Assembly (NCBI RefSeq): GCF_004571175.1
Contig: NZ_CP038273.1
Location: 3,038,001-3,102,000 of the forward strand
Direction of reading: 5' to 3'
DNA: 64,000 nt
Origin: Legionella israelensis
GTDB taxonomy: Bacteria; Pseudomonadota; Gammaproteobacteria; Legionellales; Legionellaceae
The notes beneath the pieces were generated by a model that did not search any database, was not told where the DNA came from, and worked only from the letters and a program-made list of their open reading frames with translations. Positions 9,142 through 18,181 of this stretch are shown one piece after another. Every line of letters begins with the position of its first letter. The stretch's first letter is position 1. The translations under genes were made by a program, and so were the position numbers.

Positions 9142-9174
9142 ATTAATATTGTCTTAATCCTTATTTTTTATAAT
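9142..9174 (+). promoter_or_regulatory. PmrA-type box and -10 for the ankyrin gene
   Basis: ATTAAT-ATTGT-CTTAAT (9142-9158) fits the PmrA half-site pattern with the required 11-base period. A perfect TATAAT at 9169-9174 starts ten bases after the box, the same spacing as at the divergent promoter. It lies 51 bases upstream of the original ATG of the ankyrin gene at 9210. Confidence 0.6.
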
Positions 9175-9225
9175 TTTTTATTAACTGGTTTCGATATTAA
9201 GGATTCCTTATGAGGGAAGATTTAA

Positions 9226-10620
9226 GGTTATGTCCGTAAACTGCTGTAAATTCAGGTTGACTTTTTAGGAGTGGAGTCATCGCTAAAATTCGGTACTATT
9301 GAGTTGTGAAAAACAATAACTATCGAAGGAGATTAGCGATGACGGATTACAATATTACAGTTGGAAAGGAATTGCTTCCAGAACTTTTATCAAGCCAGGA
9401 TGGGCTCGCAAAGCTTGTTGAAAGGTGTATTGAATCAGGTATTGGAGGCACAGGTGTCAGAAAGTCTGGGAGCAGACAAGCATGAACGTTCAGGTGAACG
9501 TATAGGCTATCGTAACGGTTACCGTCCAAGACAACTATACACTCGTGTGGGACCAGTCACTCTTCAAGTGCCGCAGACACGTGATGGCTCTTTTTCTACC
9601 GATATTTTTAAGCGCTATCAACGCAGTGAGCAGGCTTTTGTATTGGCTCTGATGGAAATGGTTGTTAATGGCGTATCAACCAGAAAAGTTAATAACATTA
9701 CTGAAGAACTTTGCGGTGCTAGTTTTTCAAAGTCAACCGTCAGTCAACTGTGTTCTGGTCTTGATGCAAGAGTCAGAGCCTTCAACGAGCGTCGGTTTGA
9801 TGGTGACAACTACCCATTTATCATGGTTGATGCGATGTTTATCAAGTGTCGTGATGGTGACAGAGTCGTGTCTCGAGCAGCCTTGACCATCTCGGGTATC
9901 AGAAGTGATGGCTACCGTGAAATACTGGGCCTTCGCATTGGTGACACTGAGAGCTATGCTACATGGGATGAAGCGTTTAAATGGCTAAAATCTCGTGGGC
10001 TAAAAGGCGTGATGTATGTTGTGTCAGACCAGCATGCAGGGCTTGTGGAAGCGGCTAGAAAGCACTTTCAAGGTGCAACCTGGCAACGATGCCAAGTTCA
10101 CTTGATGCGCAACATCCTCGGGCACTGCTCTGTCAGACACCGCAAAGATGTTGCTGAAAAGGCAAAGCTTGTTTTTCAGGCACCTGATATGGAAGAAGCC
10201 AGGCGTAGACGCGATGATTTTATTGATGCCTTTGAGAAAAAAGCACCAAAATCAGTTACCTGCCTTGAGGAGGCTTTTGACGATGCCATGGTAGTTATGG
10301 CGTTGCCGGAGAAATACAGGAAGCGACTTCGCACCACCAACATGCAAGAGCGAATTAACGAGGAAATCAGGCGCCGAGAACGAGTGATAAGGATATTTCC
10401 TAATGATGATTCTGCATGGCGGCTGATTGGCGCTTTATTAGCTGAACAAAACGAGCAGTGGCAATCAAGGCGTTATCTTAATATGGACGAATTTAATGAC
10501 TGGCTGGCTGAGAATGAAGCCGGAAAGTCTAATGTTGTAGGGATGAATGCTTTGACTAAATAACGTACTAACTTGATAGGCTGAATTAATGGGAATTTAC
10601 AGCACTTTTTGGACTTGACC
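9226..10620 (+). mobile_element. IS256-family insertion sequence (1395 bp)
   Basis: Terminal inverted repeats of 28 bp (23 identical) lie at 9226-9253 and 10593-10620, sharing the inner TGCTGTAAATTC. The element is flanked by a perfect 8-bp duplication AGATTTAA (9218-9225 and 10621-10628), typical of IS256. It sits inside codon 5 of the ankyrin gene. The exact duplication suggests a recent insertion. The single transposase gene carries a frameshift, so this copy could move only with help in trans. Confidence 0.93.
9339..10563 (+). pseudogene. IS256-family (mutator-type) transposase, frameshifted near codon 28
   Basis: The natural start is the ATG at 9339, with GGAG nine bases upstream, and it encodes MTDYNITVGKELLPELL. 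That frame stops after about 46 codons. One extra A in the run at about 9420-9423 shifts the reading frame; deleting it joins the N-terminus to the long frame that runs to 10563, for a 407-residue protein. The body has the mutator-type catalytic features: MVDAMFIKCRDGD, VVSDQHAGL and a C-terminal TTNMQERINEEIRRRERV with the Glu. IS256 elements do not normally use frameshifting, so this is either a real mutation or a sequencing error in a homopolymer. Confidence 0.82.
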
Positions 10621-12124
10621 AGATTTAAAAAAAGCGATCTTAAATAATGATATTGATGCATTAAAAAATATTGAAGGATTGCTTGATGAGTTAAATAATA
10701 TGGATGATTCAAATTATTCCTTGCTGCATTATGCAGTTATAAAGGGAGATTTAAAACTTGTTAAATATTTGCTTGCCAAAGGGATTGATATTGAACTTAA
10801 GAACAATGACGGTGATACAGCTTTACATCTGGCAGTGAAAAAAGGTTATTATGAACTTGTATATGAAATGTTAGGTATTTCGACTGCCGCTAAAGACAGA
10901 GTGCAAAATAAAAAAACCTGGAAAGATAAAGATCGTACTGAAAAATTAGAAAACCTTAAAAAATCTCAAACCAAAGCCCATACACTGCTTAATGAGGAAA
11001 ATAACGCTCAGGAAACTCCTCTTATTCTGGCTGCTCAATTAAAAAATGATGCCATTTATAATGCATTGCTAAAACTTAAACCGGGTTATCAAAAAAAACA
11101 TCTTGATCAGGCTTTATCTATTCGTAAAAACCATGTCTCGCGTTTGAAAAGAAAAAGTTTTGTTGGTGCTTTGCTGGAGTCTTTTTGCCCATCAGCTTCT
11201 GTTGCGGAAATCTCAGAATCCTTTGCGTATACCGGTTTAACTACAGGCGCCAGCGCGGCTGTAGCACTAGGTCTTAATATTGCTTTTGCGGGAGTTGCTT
11301 TAATTGGCTTTGGAATCATTGCTTATGCCAATTACAAAAAAAATCAGGCTGAGAAAAAAGCCAGAGAAGAATTTGAAAATCTACAAATTGAATTGGCCTA
11401 TATTCGCAATATTGAAATACGACATGAACAACTTTCTAAGAAAAAAGAACTTTCTAGGGAAGATAAAGATGAACTGCAAGTCATGCTAAAGGAATTAAAT
11501 AACCCGACTCAGTATCAAAAAGCAAAAGGGGCAGAGACAAGCTCTGCCGATTACATCACTAAAAAAGAAAAAATGTATACTGCTTTAAGTTCTATGGGCA
11601 GTTTTTTATGTGCTTATGCTGGCATATTGGGTGTTACGGGTTTAGGACTGGAAATTGCTGCCGGTGTCATGGGTGTAGGCATGGGTGCGCTTATTGTTTC
11701 AGCAGGACCTTTTGCTATAGCTGCTGTTCTGGCAGTGGGGCTAGTGATAGCTGCAGGTCTTGCTGTTCATCATTACAGAAAGCGCAAACAGGATTATCTG
11801 GCTTTCGGGGAAATGCACCAATCCATGAATAAGCAAAAAGAAAACATTTATCGAGAAAAACAAAATTTATTGAATACAGGAGTAAAGGAAAACATTCAAT
11901 CCTTATGTGAGGATAAAAAACCCGCTCCATTAGAAGCTATCGATATACCTAAAAAGCGCCAGATACAGCCTGAAGAATGGTATAATCATGGTCATCCACC
12001 GGGTAAGCTTTGCTCTATTGAAATTGTTGCGCTAATGAAGGTTCGTCAAAATTTACCTGAAAATAAATCAACTTTACTTTCCGTGAAAAATAATCCTGAG
12101 CCAAAGAAATATGCATCTTTATAA

Positions 12125-12517
12125 CGATCATTAAATTTTATATTTCTTATTTTGGGGGAAGTTGCAGATACCACTATTAAAGCAAAAGAATGTTTTGAAG
12201 ATATCATGTTTTTATCATTTTGATTGGGTTCATTTTGGATGAATAAAAAAATAAAAATCAAGTCTGTTTTTCATTGAATTTTCTGATATAGTGTCTTAGC
12301 TTCCTGCAAAATTTAAATGGGCTCTACTTGTGGATAAGTTTATTTATCGTTCACACTTGTTCTCGCGGATTTGCACAGGCCATTCCTAAAACATCAGCAT
12401 CAATAAGACTCAAAACCTTACTTCGGTTAAAAAATTTTCTGTTTTTACCCACAAATTCTGTGGATAACTCTGTGAATACTTGGCGGAATCGCGTTATCAT
12501 ATTTCTCTAAGCTTCAT
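12125..12517. other. Intergenic region between ankyrin and TPR genes
   Basis: About 390 bases of AT-rich DNA between convergent genes. A 60-codon frame at 12328-12510 has no support. The notable content is two perfect DnaA boxes, listed separately. No terminator is convincing. Confidence 0.5.
12329..12467 (+). promoter_or_regulatory. Two perfect DnaA boxes
   Basis: TGTGGATAA occurs at 12329-12337 and again at 12459-12467 in the same orientation; its reverse complement is the consensus DnaA box TTATCCACA. The second is embedded in a CCACA-AATTC-TGTGG palindrome. A perfect 9-mer is expected about once per 130 kb per strand by chance, so two within 140 bases is unlikely to be random. No dnaA, dnaN or other origin gene is next to it. 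Confidence 0.5.
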
Positions 12518-13630
12518 TTAATGGACTTGTGGGGCTTTTGATAATAAATATTCAAATATTTTTTTATAGTTGTGGATGTCATTGGCAAAGAGTTCATTGA
12601 ATTTTTTTTGTGCCAGGAGAGGATTGTGCTTTTTCAGGATGATAAGCTCAGCCATTTCTACCATTAAATTAGACGCCAGGAGCTGCTGTGATTTTTTAAG
12701 ATAATGGTTAGCCATATCAAATTTATCTTGAAGGGCATGAAAAAGAGCCAATGCACCCCATCCTTCCGCAGCTTGCGGCATTATTTCAATGGCTTTTTGA
12801 CAAGAAACAAAAGCATCCTTATTTTTATCCTGTAATAATTGGCACCAGTATAATGAAATATGAGCGTCGTAATATTCTGGATAAAGATTTATCGCCTGTT
12901 GTAATGAATGTTCAGCCTCTTTAATTTTAAATTGTGAAAAGAAAATGAGTCCCTGCATAAACCATAAGCGAGGCTCATGTGGATGCATACCAAGTAAGAA
13001 GTGAACATCGTTTAATTGTTCATGACTGAGATTCTGATGCAATAGTAGTTTTACCAGTTTTGCTTCATAAAGATAAGGATTGTGTCTCAATGCTTGTTCA
13101 GCCAATTCACCTGCCTTATCCATTTGTTCTTGTTCAAATAGAATAAAAGCCTTAAAGGCCAGAGCATCAGCATTCCGTGAGTTTTTTGTCAATATTTCAT
13201 CAAGATGCAAAAGAGCTGCTGCGGGTTGTTTATTTTGATAAAAAATTCTTGCCGCCAGAACGAGAGCTTCGGTGTGATGCTCCTGAATGAGTGGCGTCAA
13301 AATATTTAAAGCTTCATCCAGCTTTTGTAAATGAAAGAATGTCAGACTTAAATGATAGCGAATGGAAAAATTATCCTCCAGCTTGAAGGCATCTTTATAA
13401 AGCCTATAAGCCATATGATATTTTTTTTGCTTAAAATAGATATTTCCTTCAGTTAAAAGCGCTAAAAAGGGCTTACTCTTCCTTATTTGTTCGCAATAAT
13501 ATAGTGCTTGTGTGTAATTTTTTATCTTTACATAACATTTAATGATATCAAGCAGAAGATTGATGTTTTCCGGATCTTGTTGAAGAAAGCACAAATAGCG
13601 CTCCAATGTCTGCTCTACTGATTTATTCAT
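12518..13630 (-). CDS. Tetratricopeptide-repeat protein, last gene of the secretion operon
   Basis: About 370 residues made almost entirely of TPR-like helical pairs (for example GNIYFKQKKYHMAYRLYKDAF and QGLIFFSQFKIKEAEHSLQQAI). No signal peptide or membrane segment is seen. The frame is open from 13651, but the ATG at 13630 lies eight bases after the original fliP stop codon and fits operon coupling better. As the terminal gene of the secretion operon it could be a chaperone or assembly factor, as TPR proteins often are in type III systems. That role is inference. Confidence 0.72.
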   Translation of the reverse strand: MNKSVEQTLERYLCFLQQDPENINLLLDIIKCYVKIKNYTQALYYCEQIRKSKPFLALLTEGNIYFKQKKYHMAYRLYKDAFKLEDNFSIRYHLSLTFFHLQKLDEALNILTPLIQEHHTEALVLAARIFYQNKQPAAALLHLDEILTKNSRNADALAFKAFILFEQEQMDKAGELAEQALRHNPYLYEAKLVKLLLHQNLSHEQLNDVHFLLGMHPHEPRLWFMQGLIFFSQFKIKEAEHSLQQAINLYPEYYDAHISLYWCQLLQDKNKDAFVSCQKAIEIMPQAAEGWGALALFHALQDKFDMANHYLKKSQQLLASNLMVEMAELIILKKHNPLLAQKKFNELFANDIHNYKKIFEYLLSKAPQVH

Positions 13631-13637
13631 TTCATTC

Positions 13638-14450
13638 CTATAAACGCACACTGCCTGCTAAAGCTTGAATTACCAAATCCTAGCCATTAATAAGGACAAA
13701 AACAAGAATTTTGGCCGGCAAGGAAATACTCATGGGTGGCACCATCATCATACCGAGCGTCATTAATATGCCAGATACAATTAAGTCAATTAGAAGAAAG
13801 GGTAAAAAAATCATAAATCCGATTTGAAAAGCGGTTTGCAGTTCGCTCAGCATGAAGGCAGGAACAAGTGTATAAAATTTTACATCTTCTTTCTGGGTTG
13901 GCGTTGGCTCATGTGCCATTTTACTTAATAAGATTAAATCTTTTTCTCTGGTTTGATTGAGCATGAATTTTTTAAGAGGAATAGTTGCCTTGTATATAGC
14001 TGTTTCAATGCTCATTTGCTGATTTTGCAAAGGTTGCCAGGCATTGTGATAAATAGTGTTTATGATGGGCATCATCGTAAAAAACGTGAGAAATAAAGCC
14101 AGACTGATTAAAACAGAATTAGGCGGCGTTTGCTGCAATCCCAATGCCATTCGTAATATGGAAAGCACCACAATGTTACGAGTGAAGGAGGTGAGCATCA
14201 TTAAAATACCGGGAGCGAGACTCAGTACGGAAAGACCGACAAAAATTTGCAGGGCAGGAGCGATATAATTTTCATCGAATTGAATTGGAAAAGATGAGAC
14301 GTTTGCTCCTGCGTATGATATTGGGCAGCAAAACAATAATATAAGGATCAGATAGGAAAAAATAGCTGGTTGGCTCGTCGCTTTTGTTGCAGACAAATCC
14401 ATAGCTAGCGGTTTATTTACGAAAGTCATAAAGAATAAACTGGATTTCAT
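13638..14450 (-). pseudogene. fliP: FliP export-gate protein with premature TAG 13 codons from the end
   Basis: FliP forms the core of the type III export gate with FliQ and FliR. The frame has a hydrophobic leader, the family core (ALGLQQTPPNSVLISLALFLTFF) and the C-terminal helix region (LMTLGMMMVPPMSISLPAKI). It stops at TAG (13680-13682) after VFVLING. The same frame continues DLVIQALAGSVRL to a second TAG at 13638-13640. FliP proteins normally have a Trp right after this Asp/Asn-Gly, so TGG has probably become TAG. The start overlaps fliN by four bases. The loss of the last 14 residues from the end of the gate may inactivate the protein unless the codon is read through. Confidence 0.82.
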
Positions 14451-14746
14451 GATACTTCCGTTATTTTAATACCAAAATATTCATTACAGCAGACAAGCTC
14501 ACCTCGGGCTATGATTTTTTTATTAAGCAGGATATCGACAGACTCAGATGTTTTTTCGTTTAATTGAAGAATCTGCCCCTGGGCCAGATGTTTTAAATCA
14601 CCAACATTTATATTTAAAGTTCCCACGCGAATTTCACACTCAACATTAATGCTGTCAATAAAAGAAGCAAAATCAGGTTCTTTTTGCACAGTTTCTTGCG
14701 AATTCTGTTGTTCTTCATACTGAAATCTCATTGCTGTAGTTGTCAT
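14447..14746 (-). CDS. fliN: FliN/SctQ-C-like C-ring protein
   Basis: A 99-residue protein whose second half is a SpoA (FliN/SctQ C-terminal) domain: VECEIRVGTLNINVGDLKHL, then LNEKTSESVDILLNKKIIARGELV and the typical ending YFGIKITEVS. It should form the cytoplasmic ring or pods with the FliM-like protein and bind FliH. It overlaps both neighbours by four bases (ATGA). It looks intact. Confidence 0.85.
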   Translation of the reverse strand: MTTTAMRFQYEEQQNSQETVQKEPDFASFIDSINVECEIRVGTLNINVGDLKHLAQGQILQLNEKTSESVDILLNKKIIARGELVCCNEYFGIKITEVS

Positions 14747-15450
14747 AAAATACTCCGAATTTTTATGGATTTCTTGCCTTGTTTTTGTCCCAAAAAAGCC
14801 TCAGCAATCGGTTGCTTCTTTAGAATTAAGCGAAGAGGTTGCTCTTTTTTGTGATCGGTAAGAAGCAGATCACCGGGTTTTAATGATTTGAGCTTTTTTA
14901 AAGGTAAAACACAATTTGATAGCAGCACTACACCCTCAAGCAGTTCTTCACTCAGTGCCTCATTGATTTTCCACAATACTTTATCGCTGGATTTGCCTTT
15001 TGGCAGTTGCTGATACACCCATTCTGGATTAAGTAAAAGAATAGATTCGAGATCTAAACAACTAAGTTTTAAAGCAAGAGTGCAGTGACCATGATATTGC
15101 CAACTGGCTGGAATATTTGCAGGGATTCTGGCAGATTTTACTTCATAGCCAGTGATGTGCTGGATGAGCTTCAAACTGAAACATTCAGACGTTTTTTGAA
15201 ATTCTGTTTCCCTTGCGTCAAACAGTGCTCCAGATATCATGGGGATAAATGATTCAGTGGCCACTGCCAGGCACAATTCATCATCTTTTATAAAAGCATA
15301 CGAATAAAGCTCATTTTTTGGCCACGTGCGGGAAAACTCAACTTGAGCTGGCAAAAGGGCATAACTGTCATTCCAGCACTGAATATTTTGTTTAATATTC
15401 ATGCTTAAATAAGACAATTCCTCAGAAGTGATCAATCGATAAGGATTCAT
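14743..15450 (-). CDS. FliM/SctQ-like C-ring protein
   Basis: A 235-residue protein with a C-terminal SpoA-like domain (LPLKKLKSLKPGDLLL, then PLRLILKKQPIAEAFLGQ). It is shorter than flagellar FliM (about 330), and I cannot find the N-terminal CheY-binding peptide or the FliM middle-domain GGxG motif, so it is closer to the injectisome SctQ pattern. It sits exactly where fliM belongs, before fliN. Four-base overlaps on both sides indicate translational coupling. Confidence 0.68.
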   Translation of the reverse strand: MNPYRLITSEELSYLSMNIKQNIQCWNDSYALLPAQVEFSRTWPKNELYSYAFIKDDELCLAVATESFIPMISGALFDARETEFQKTSECFSLKLIQHITGYEVKSARIPANIPASWQYHGHCTLALKLSCLDLESILLLNPEWVYQQLPKGKSSDKVLWKINEALSEELLEGVVLLSNCVLPLKKLKSLKPGDLLLTDHKKEQPLRLILKKQPIAEAFLGQKQGKKSIKIRSIL

Positions 15451-16730
15451 TTTCGGCCGCTTAATTCTTCAATAAGTTGTTTGTCAATATCCATGATTTG
15501 AGAGCAGGCCTGAAACATTCGCTGCAGAACCACGATATTGGCAAACTCATTGGTGGGATCGACGTTGGAGGTTTCCAGTTGTTTTTGTTGAATACTGCCC
15601 AGGCCTTTTTTATTTGGTCTGTCTATATGCAATCCTTTGTTGTTTTTTGCTTTGAATAAGTTATCTCTTGTTTGCATAAGTGTGGTTTCCGTCTCATCAA
15701 AACGTGCCAAGGCAATATATATCCCTTCAAGTTTCTCTCCATTATCATACTGATAGGTGATTTGTCCGTTATCATCAAAAAAGAAATCGATTTGCTGGCC
15801 TGCACCGTAGCCATCCTGCTCGTTTACCTCAATGGTATCTGCATCCGGTACGTTAACCATGGTTTTATCTTTTGTTATGACAGAAGAGTCAGCGCCACTC
15901 ATATATGTTCCCAAGTGAACGTTAATCGTCTGGCTGCCATTTAAAGTAAATCTTAAGGAGGAATATTCTTCCTGTGCATTACCATCATCTTTACTGGAAA
16001 AGCGAATCAACTGCTCGGGCTCAAAATAAATCTCGGCATCATTACAAGTGGCGCTAATCAGTGTCCACTCAGTACCGTCTGCAGGGTATTCGCTGGCTTT
16101 AAATTCAAGCGTAACCTGATGTGCGTTGCCTTGTTTATCGTAAATGCTGGTCACATCAAATTTAATGTTTTTGTATTGATTTTTATCCTCCATGGAATCC
16201 GATGGATCCGGAGGCGTTGGATCGTTGTCACCTTTTTCACTTGAATCCTGTTTTTCAATAACCCATTTACCTTTCAAATAGACATGATGGGTGATTTTTC
16301 CTACAGCAGTTTCCGGTCCCTTGGCATAAATGGGAGTCAGATGTCCAGCGGAATTATAGCCCTGAACGATGCCTCCGCTGTGACGATCAATTAAAATGCC
16401 ACTCTCATTAAATACAAACTCTCCATCCCGCGTATAAAGAAACTCGCCGTTTTTCAAACGCACAATAAAAAATCCCTGACCAATGATGGCCAAATCAGTG
16501 GCATTGTTGGTTGGAAGATATTTCCCCTCACTGAAATTTATGGCCTTTCCGCCGATGGTGACACCTGAGCCAAGACCACCAAATTGTTCATCATATCCCA
16601 GGGAAGAGTAGAAAACATCGCTGCGTTTGAAACCTGGACTTTGTATGTTGGAGACGTTATTAGAGGTGTTTTGCAAGCCGAAACTTGCTGCCATCATGCC
16701 TGTGAGACTTGTGTAATAGATGCTGTTCAT
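15447..16730 (-). CDS. flgE: Flagellar hook protein FlgE
   Basis: A 427-residue axial protein with the N-terminal flagellar rod/hook motif (LTGMMAASFGLQNTSNNVSNIQSPGFKRSD), the FlgE core (TDLAIIGQGFFIVRLKNGEFLYTRDGEF) and the C-terminal helix (LETSNVDPTNEFANIVVLQRMFQA). The presence of a full-length hook protein shows that the apparatus extends beyond the outer membrane. It overlaps flgD and the FliM-like gene by four bases each. No hook-filament junction gene follows. Confidence 0.93.
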   Translation of the reverse strand: MNSIYYTSLTGMMAASFGLQNTSNNVSNIQSPGFKRSDVFYSSLGYDEQFGGLGSGVTIGGKAINFSEGKYLPTNNATDLAIIGQGFFIVRLKNGEFLYTRDGEFVFNESGILIDRHSGGIVQGYNSAGHLTPIYAKGPETAVGKITHHVYLKGKWVIEKQDSSEKGDNDPTPPDPSDSMEDKNQYKNIKFDVTSIYDKQGNAHQVTLEFKASEYPADGTEWTLISATCNDAEIYFEPEQLIRFSSKDDGNAQEEYSSLRFTLNGSQTINVHLGTYMSGADSSVITKDKTMVNVPDADTIEVNEQDGYGAGQQIDFFFDDNGQITYQYDNGEKLEGIYIALARFDETETTLMQTRDNLFKAKNNKGLHIDRPNKKGLGSIQQKQLETSNVDPTNEFANIVVLQRMFQACSQIMDIDKQLIEELSGRK

Positions 16731-17122
16731 AAGAAACTTTCCTGGCTTAACACTTCTTCGATGTCATTAAGAATGACTTGCTCGACCTTCGCTCCTTTCA
16801 TGCCAATGGAGAGACGGGGAGGATCGTTATCTGAAAAAAGGACATTAGTGACATAACCTTCTTCATTACTGTTTTTTATTTTTACTTTTTTTCCTAATAA
16901 ATTTAATGCCTGATTTGCACTGGTCATGCCCAAGAGCTAGCTTAATAACTCTTTACTGGCTTGTGCCTCCTGAAGCATGGAAAATTGAGCCATTTGAGCC
17001 ATAAACTCTTTATTATCCACGGGTTTTAACGGATCCTGATAGGTCAGCTCCTGCATAAACAGCTTTAAATAGTCAGCCTGATTGATGGAAGTACTGCTGG
17101 TTGATTCAATGGCGTCGGTCAT
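16727..17122 (-). pseudogene. flgD: FlgD hook-cap protein with internal TAG
   Basis: The first 61 codons match the FlgD N-terminus (QADYLKLFMQELTYQDPLKPVDN, then QMAQFSMLQEAQ). A TAG stop lies at 16937-16939. The same frame then continues for 69 codons with the FlgD core (NLLGKKVKIKNSNEEGYV). Read through, the product is 131 residues, the size of short FlgD proteins such as that of Bacillus. FlgD scaffolds hook polymerisation, so a truncated form should block hook assembly. Both flanking overlaps of four bases are preserved. Confidence 0.85.
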
Positions 17123-17769
17123 TGTTTTACTCCATTAATTTTTAAAACCGTGAGTTGTAATCCTTTTTTCAGTAGGATGAATTTTATAGAGGCTATAAGA
17201 TGAGTAAGTTCTTCTTTGGATATGTTTTCACAATGAAAGCTGAGTTCAACGGTATTCTCGCAAAGATAAAGATGGAATTTTTGATGATGAAATTTTATTG
17301 AATTTTTTATAGGTTCTGCTGATTGCTCTGGTTTTACAAGTGTTTTCTCCTTTATTTCGCTGGTTCTTAAATTCAATAAAGAAATGGTCGGTAATTGTTT
17401 TTTGATGAATCCAAGTAGCTCCTGCGATTGAAATTCTTCAGTGCGGTTTGATACTTCTTTTATTGTAAAGTTGAGGGAAATATCGTTTTTTAAATCCTGA
17501 ACCAAATCGATTCCTAAAAAATCATCTTTGTTCGCTTTTGTTTCGATAAAATTTTGTCTTTGATCATAATGATATTGAGATGGTTTTTGCCACTGAAAAT
17601 TTAAGGAAGATTGTTCCAGATAATCCTGTTGGGTTAGATGGTACTGATCTTCTGTCATTTGACCAGCCGGCGATTTTAAAAAGCTTTCGAAAGAAGAGAA
17701 ACAGTCTTGACCCTTGATTACGTCGAGTGATTTGGCTTGAATCTGAACAGGTAAGAGTTCAACTTTCAT
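17119..17769 (-). CDS. FliK-like hook-length control protein (tentative)
   Basis: A 216-residue, glutamine-rich protein with a disordered-looking first half and a compact C-terminal region (KFHLYLCENTVELSFHCENI, then LIASIKFILLKKGLQLTVLKI) that resembles the FliK C-terminal domain by pattern and by position between fliJ and flgD. Similarity is weak, so the assignment rests mainly on order. It overlaps fliJ by 11 and flgD by 4 bases. Confidence 0.55.
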   Translation of the reverse strand: MKVELLPVQIQAKSLDVIKGQDCFSSFESFLKSPAGQMTEDQYHLTQQDYLEQSSLNFQWQKPSQYHYDQRQNFIETKANKDDFLGIDLVQDLKNDISLNFTIKEVSNRTEEFQSQELLGFIKKQLPTISLLNLRTSEIKEKTLVKPEQSAEPIKNSIKFHHQKFHLYLCENTVELSFHCENISKEELTHLIASIKFILLKKGLQLTVLKINGVKQ

Positions 17770-18181
17770 AAGTTGCCCCCTGTTGAACTATCCATTCATC
17801 AAGTTCTAAATATTGCTGACGAATTTGCTGCTGTTGTTCTTTCTGATATTGGCGATTGGCATAATTTTCAATTAACTTCTGTTCCGTTTTTAAACGTAGT
17901 TCCATGTTATCGAGCCTTGCTTTTTCCTTTTTTAATTCCTGTAGCTGTTTTATTAATACAGCTATTTCCTGTTGAAGCTGGACAAAAAAACTCATTCTTG
18001 CAATTTCAACTTCCGGGACAATCGTCGCGGAAAGCTTGTCCGTATTGTTTAATTTTACCGTTTTTTTGTCAATGGTTTTATGAATATTTTCAATCTCCTT
18101 CATTATTGTAATTTGTTTTTGTTGAACATCTTTTAATTTAAAATCAATTTTAAATTGAATGGCCTGAATGTTTTTGCTCAT
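17759..18181 (-). CDS. FliJ-like coiled-coil stalk protein
   Basis: About 140 residues, nearly all charged amphipathic helix, the build of FliJ, the stalk that links the FliI ATPase ring to FlhA. The ATG at 18181 overlaps the fliI stop as ATGA, so I prefer it to the upstream frame opening at 18208. Family assignment is by position, size and coiled-coil composition. Confidence 0.7.
   Translation of the reverse strand: MSKNIQAIQFKIDFKLKDVQQKQITIMKEIENIHKTIDKKTVKLNNTDKLSATIVPEVEIARMSFFVQLQQEIAVLIKQLQELKKEKARLDNMELRLKTEQKLIENYANRQYQKEQQQQIRQQYLELDEWIVQQGATYES

Larger units (their letters stand above)
9210..12124 (+). pseudogene. Ankyrin-repeat candidate effector gene, split by IS256 at codon 5
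   Basis: Removing the IS and one 8-bp duplication restores a continuous frame from the ATG at 9210 (AAGGA six bases upstream) to the stop at 12124, giving 503 residues. The remaining long frame begins near 10679, and the stop TGA at 10616 separates it from the IS. The protein has two ankyrin repeats at its start (SLLHYAVIKGDLKLVKYLL and TALHLAVKKGYYELV), then two long Ala/Gly-rich hydrophobic regions near ORF residues 178-217 and 301-360 that probably span or hairpin into membranes. No Sec signal is seen. The domain mix and the PmrA-type promoter fit a Dot/Icm effector. Expression now depends on an internal start without the native leader. Confidence 0.8.

Noticed and set aside
12328-12510. 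60-codon frame across the DnaA boxes
   Set aside because: Its codons are chance openings in AT-rich DNA, and it contains both DnaA boxes.
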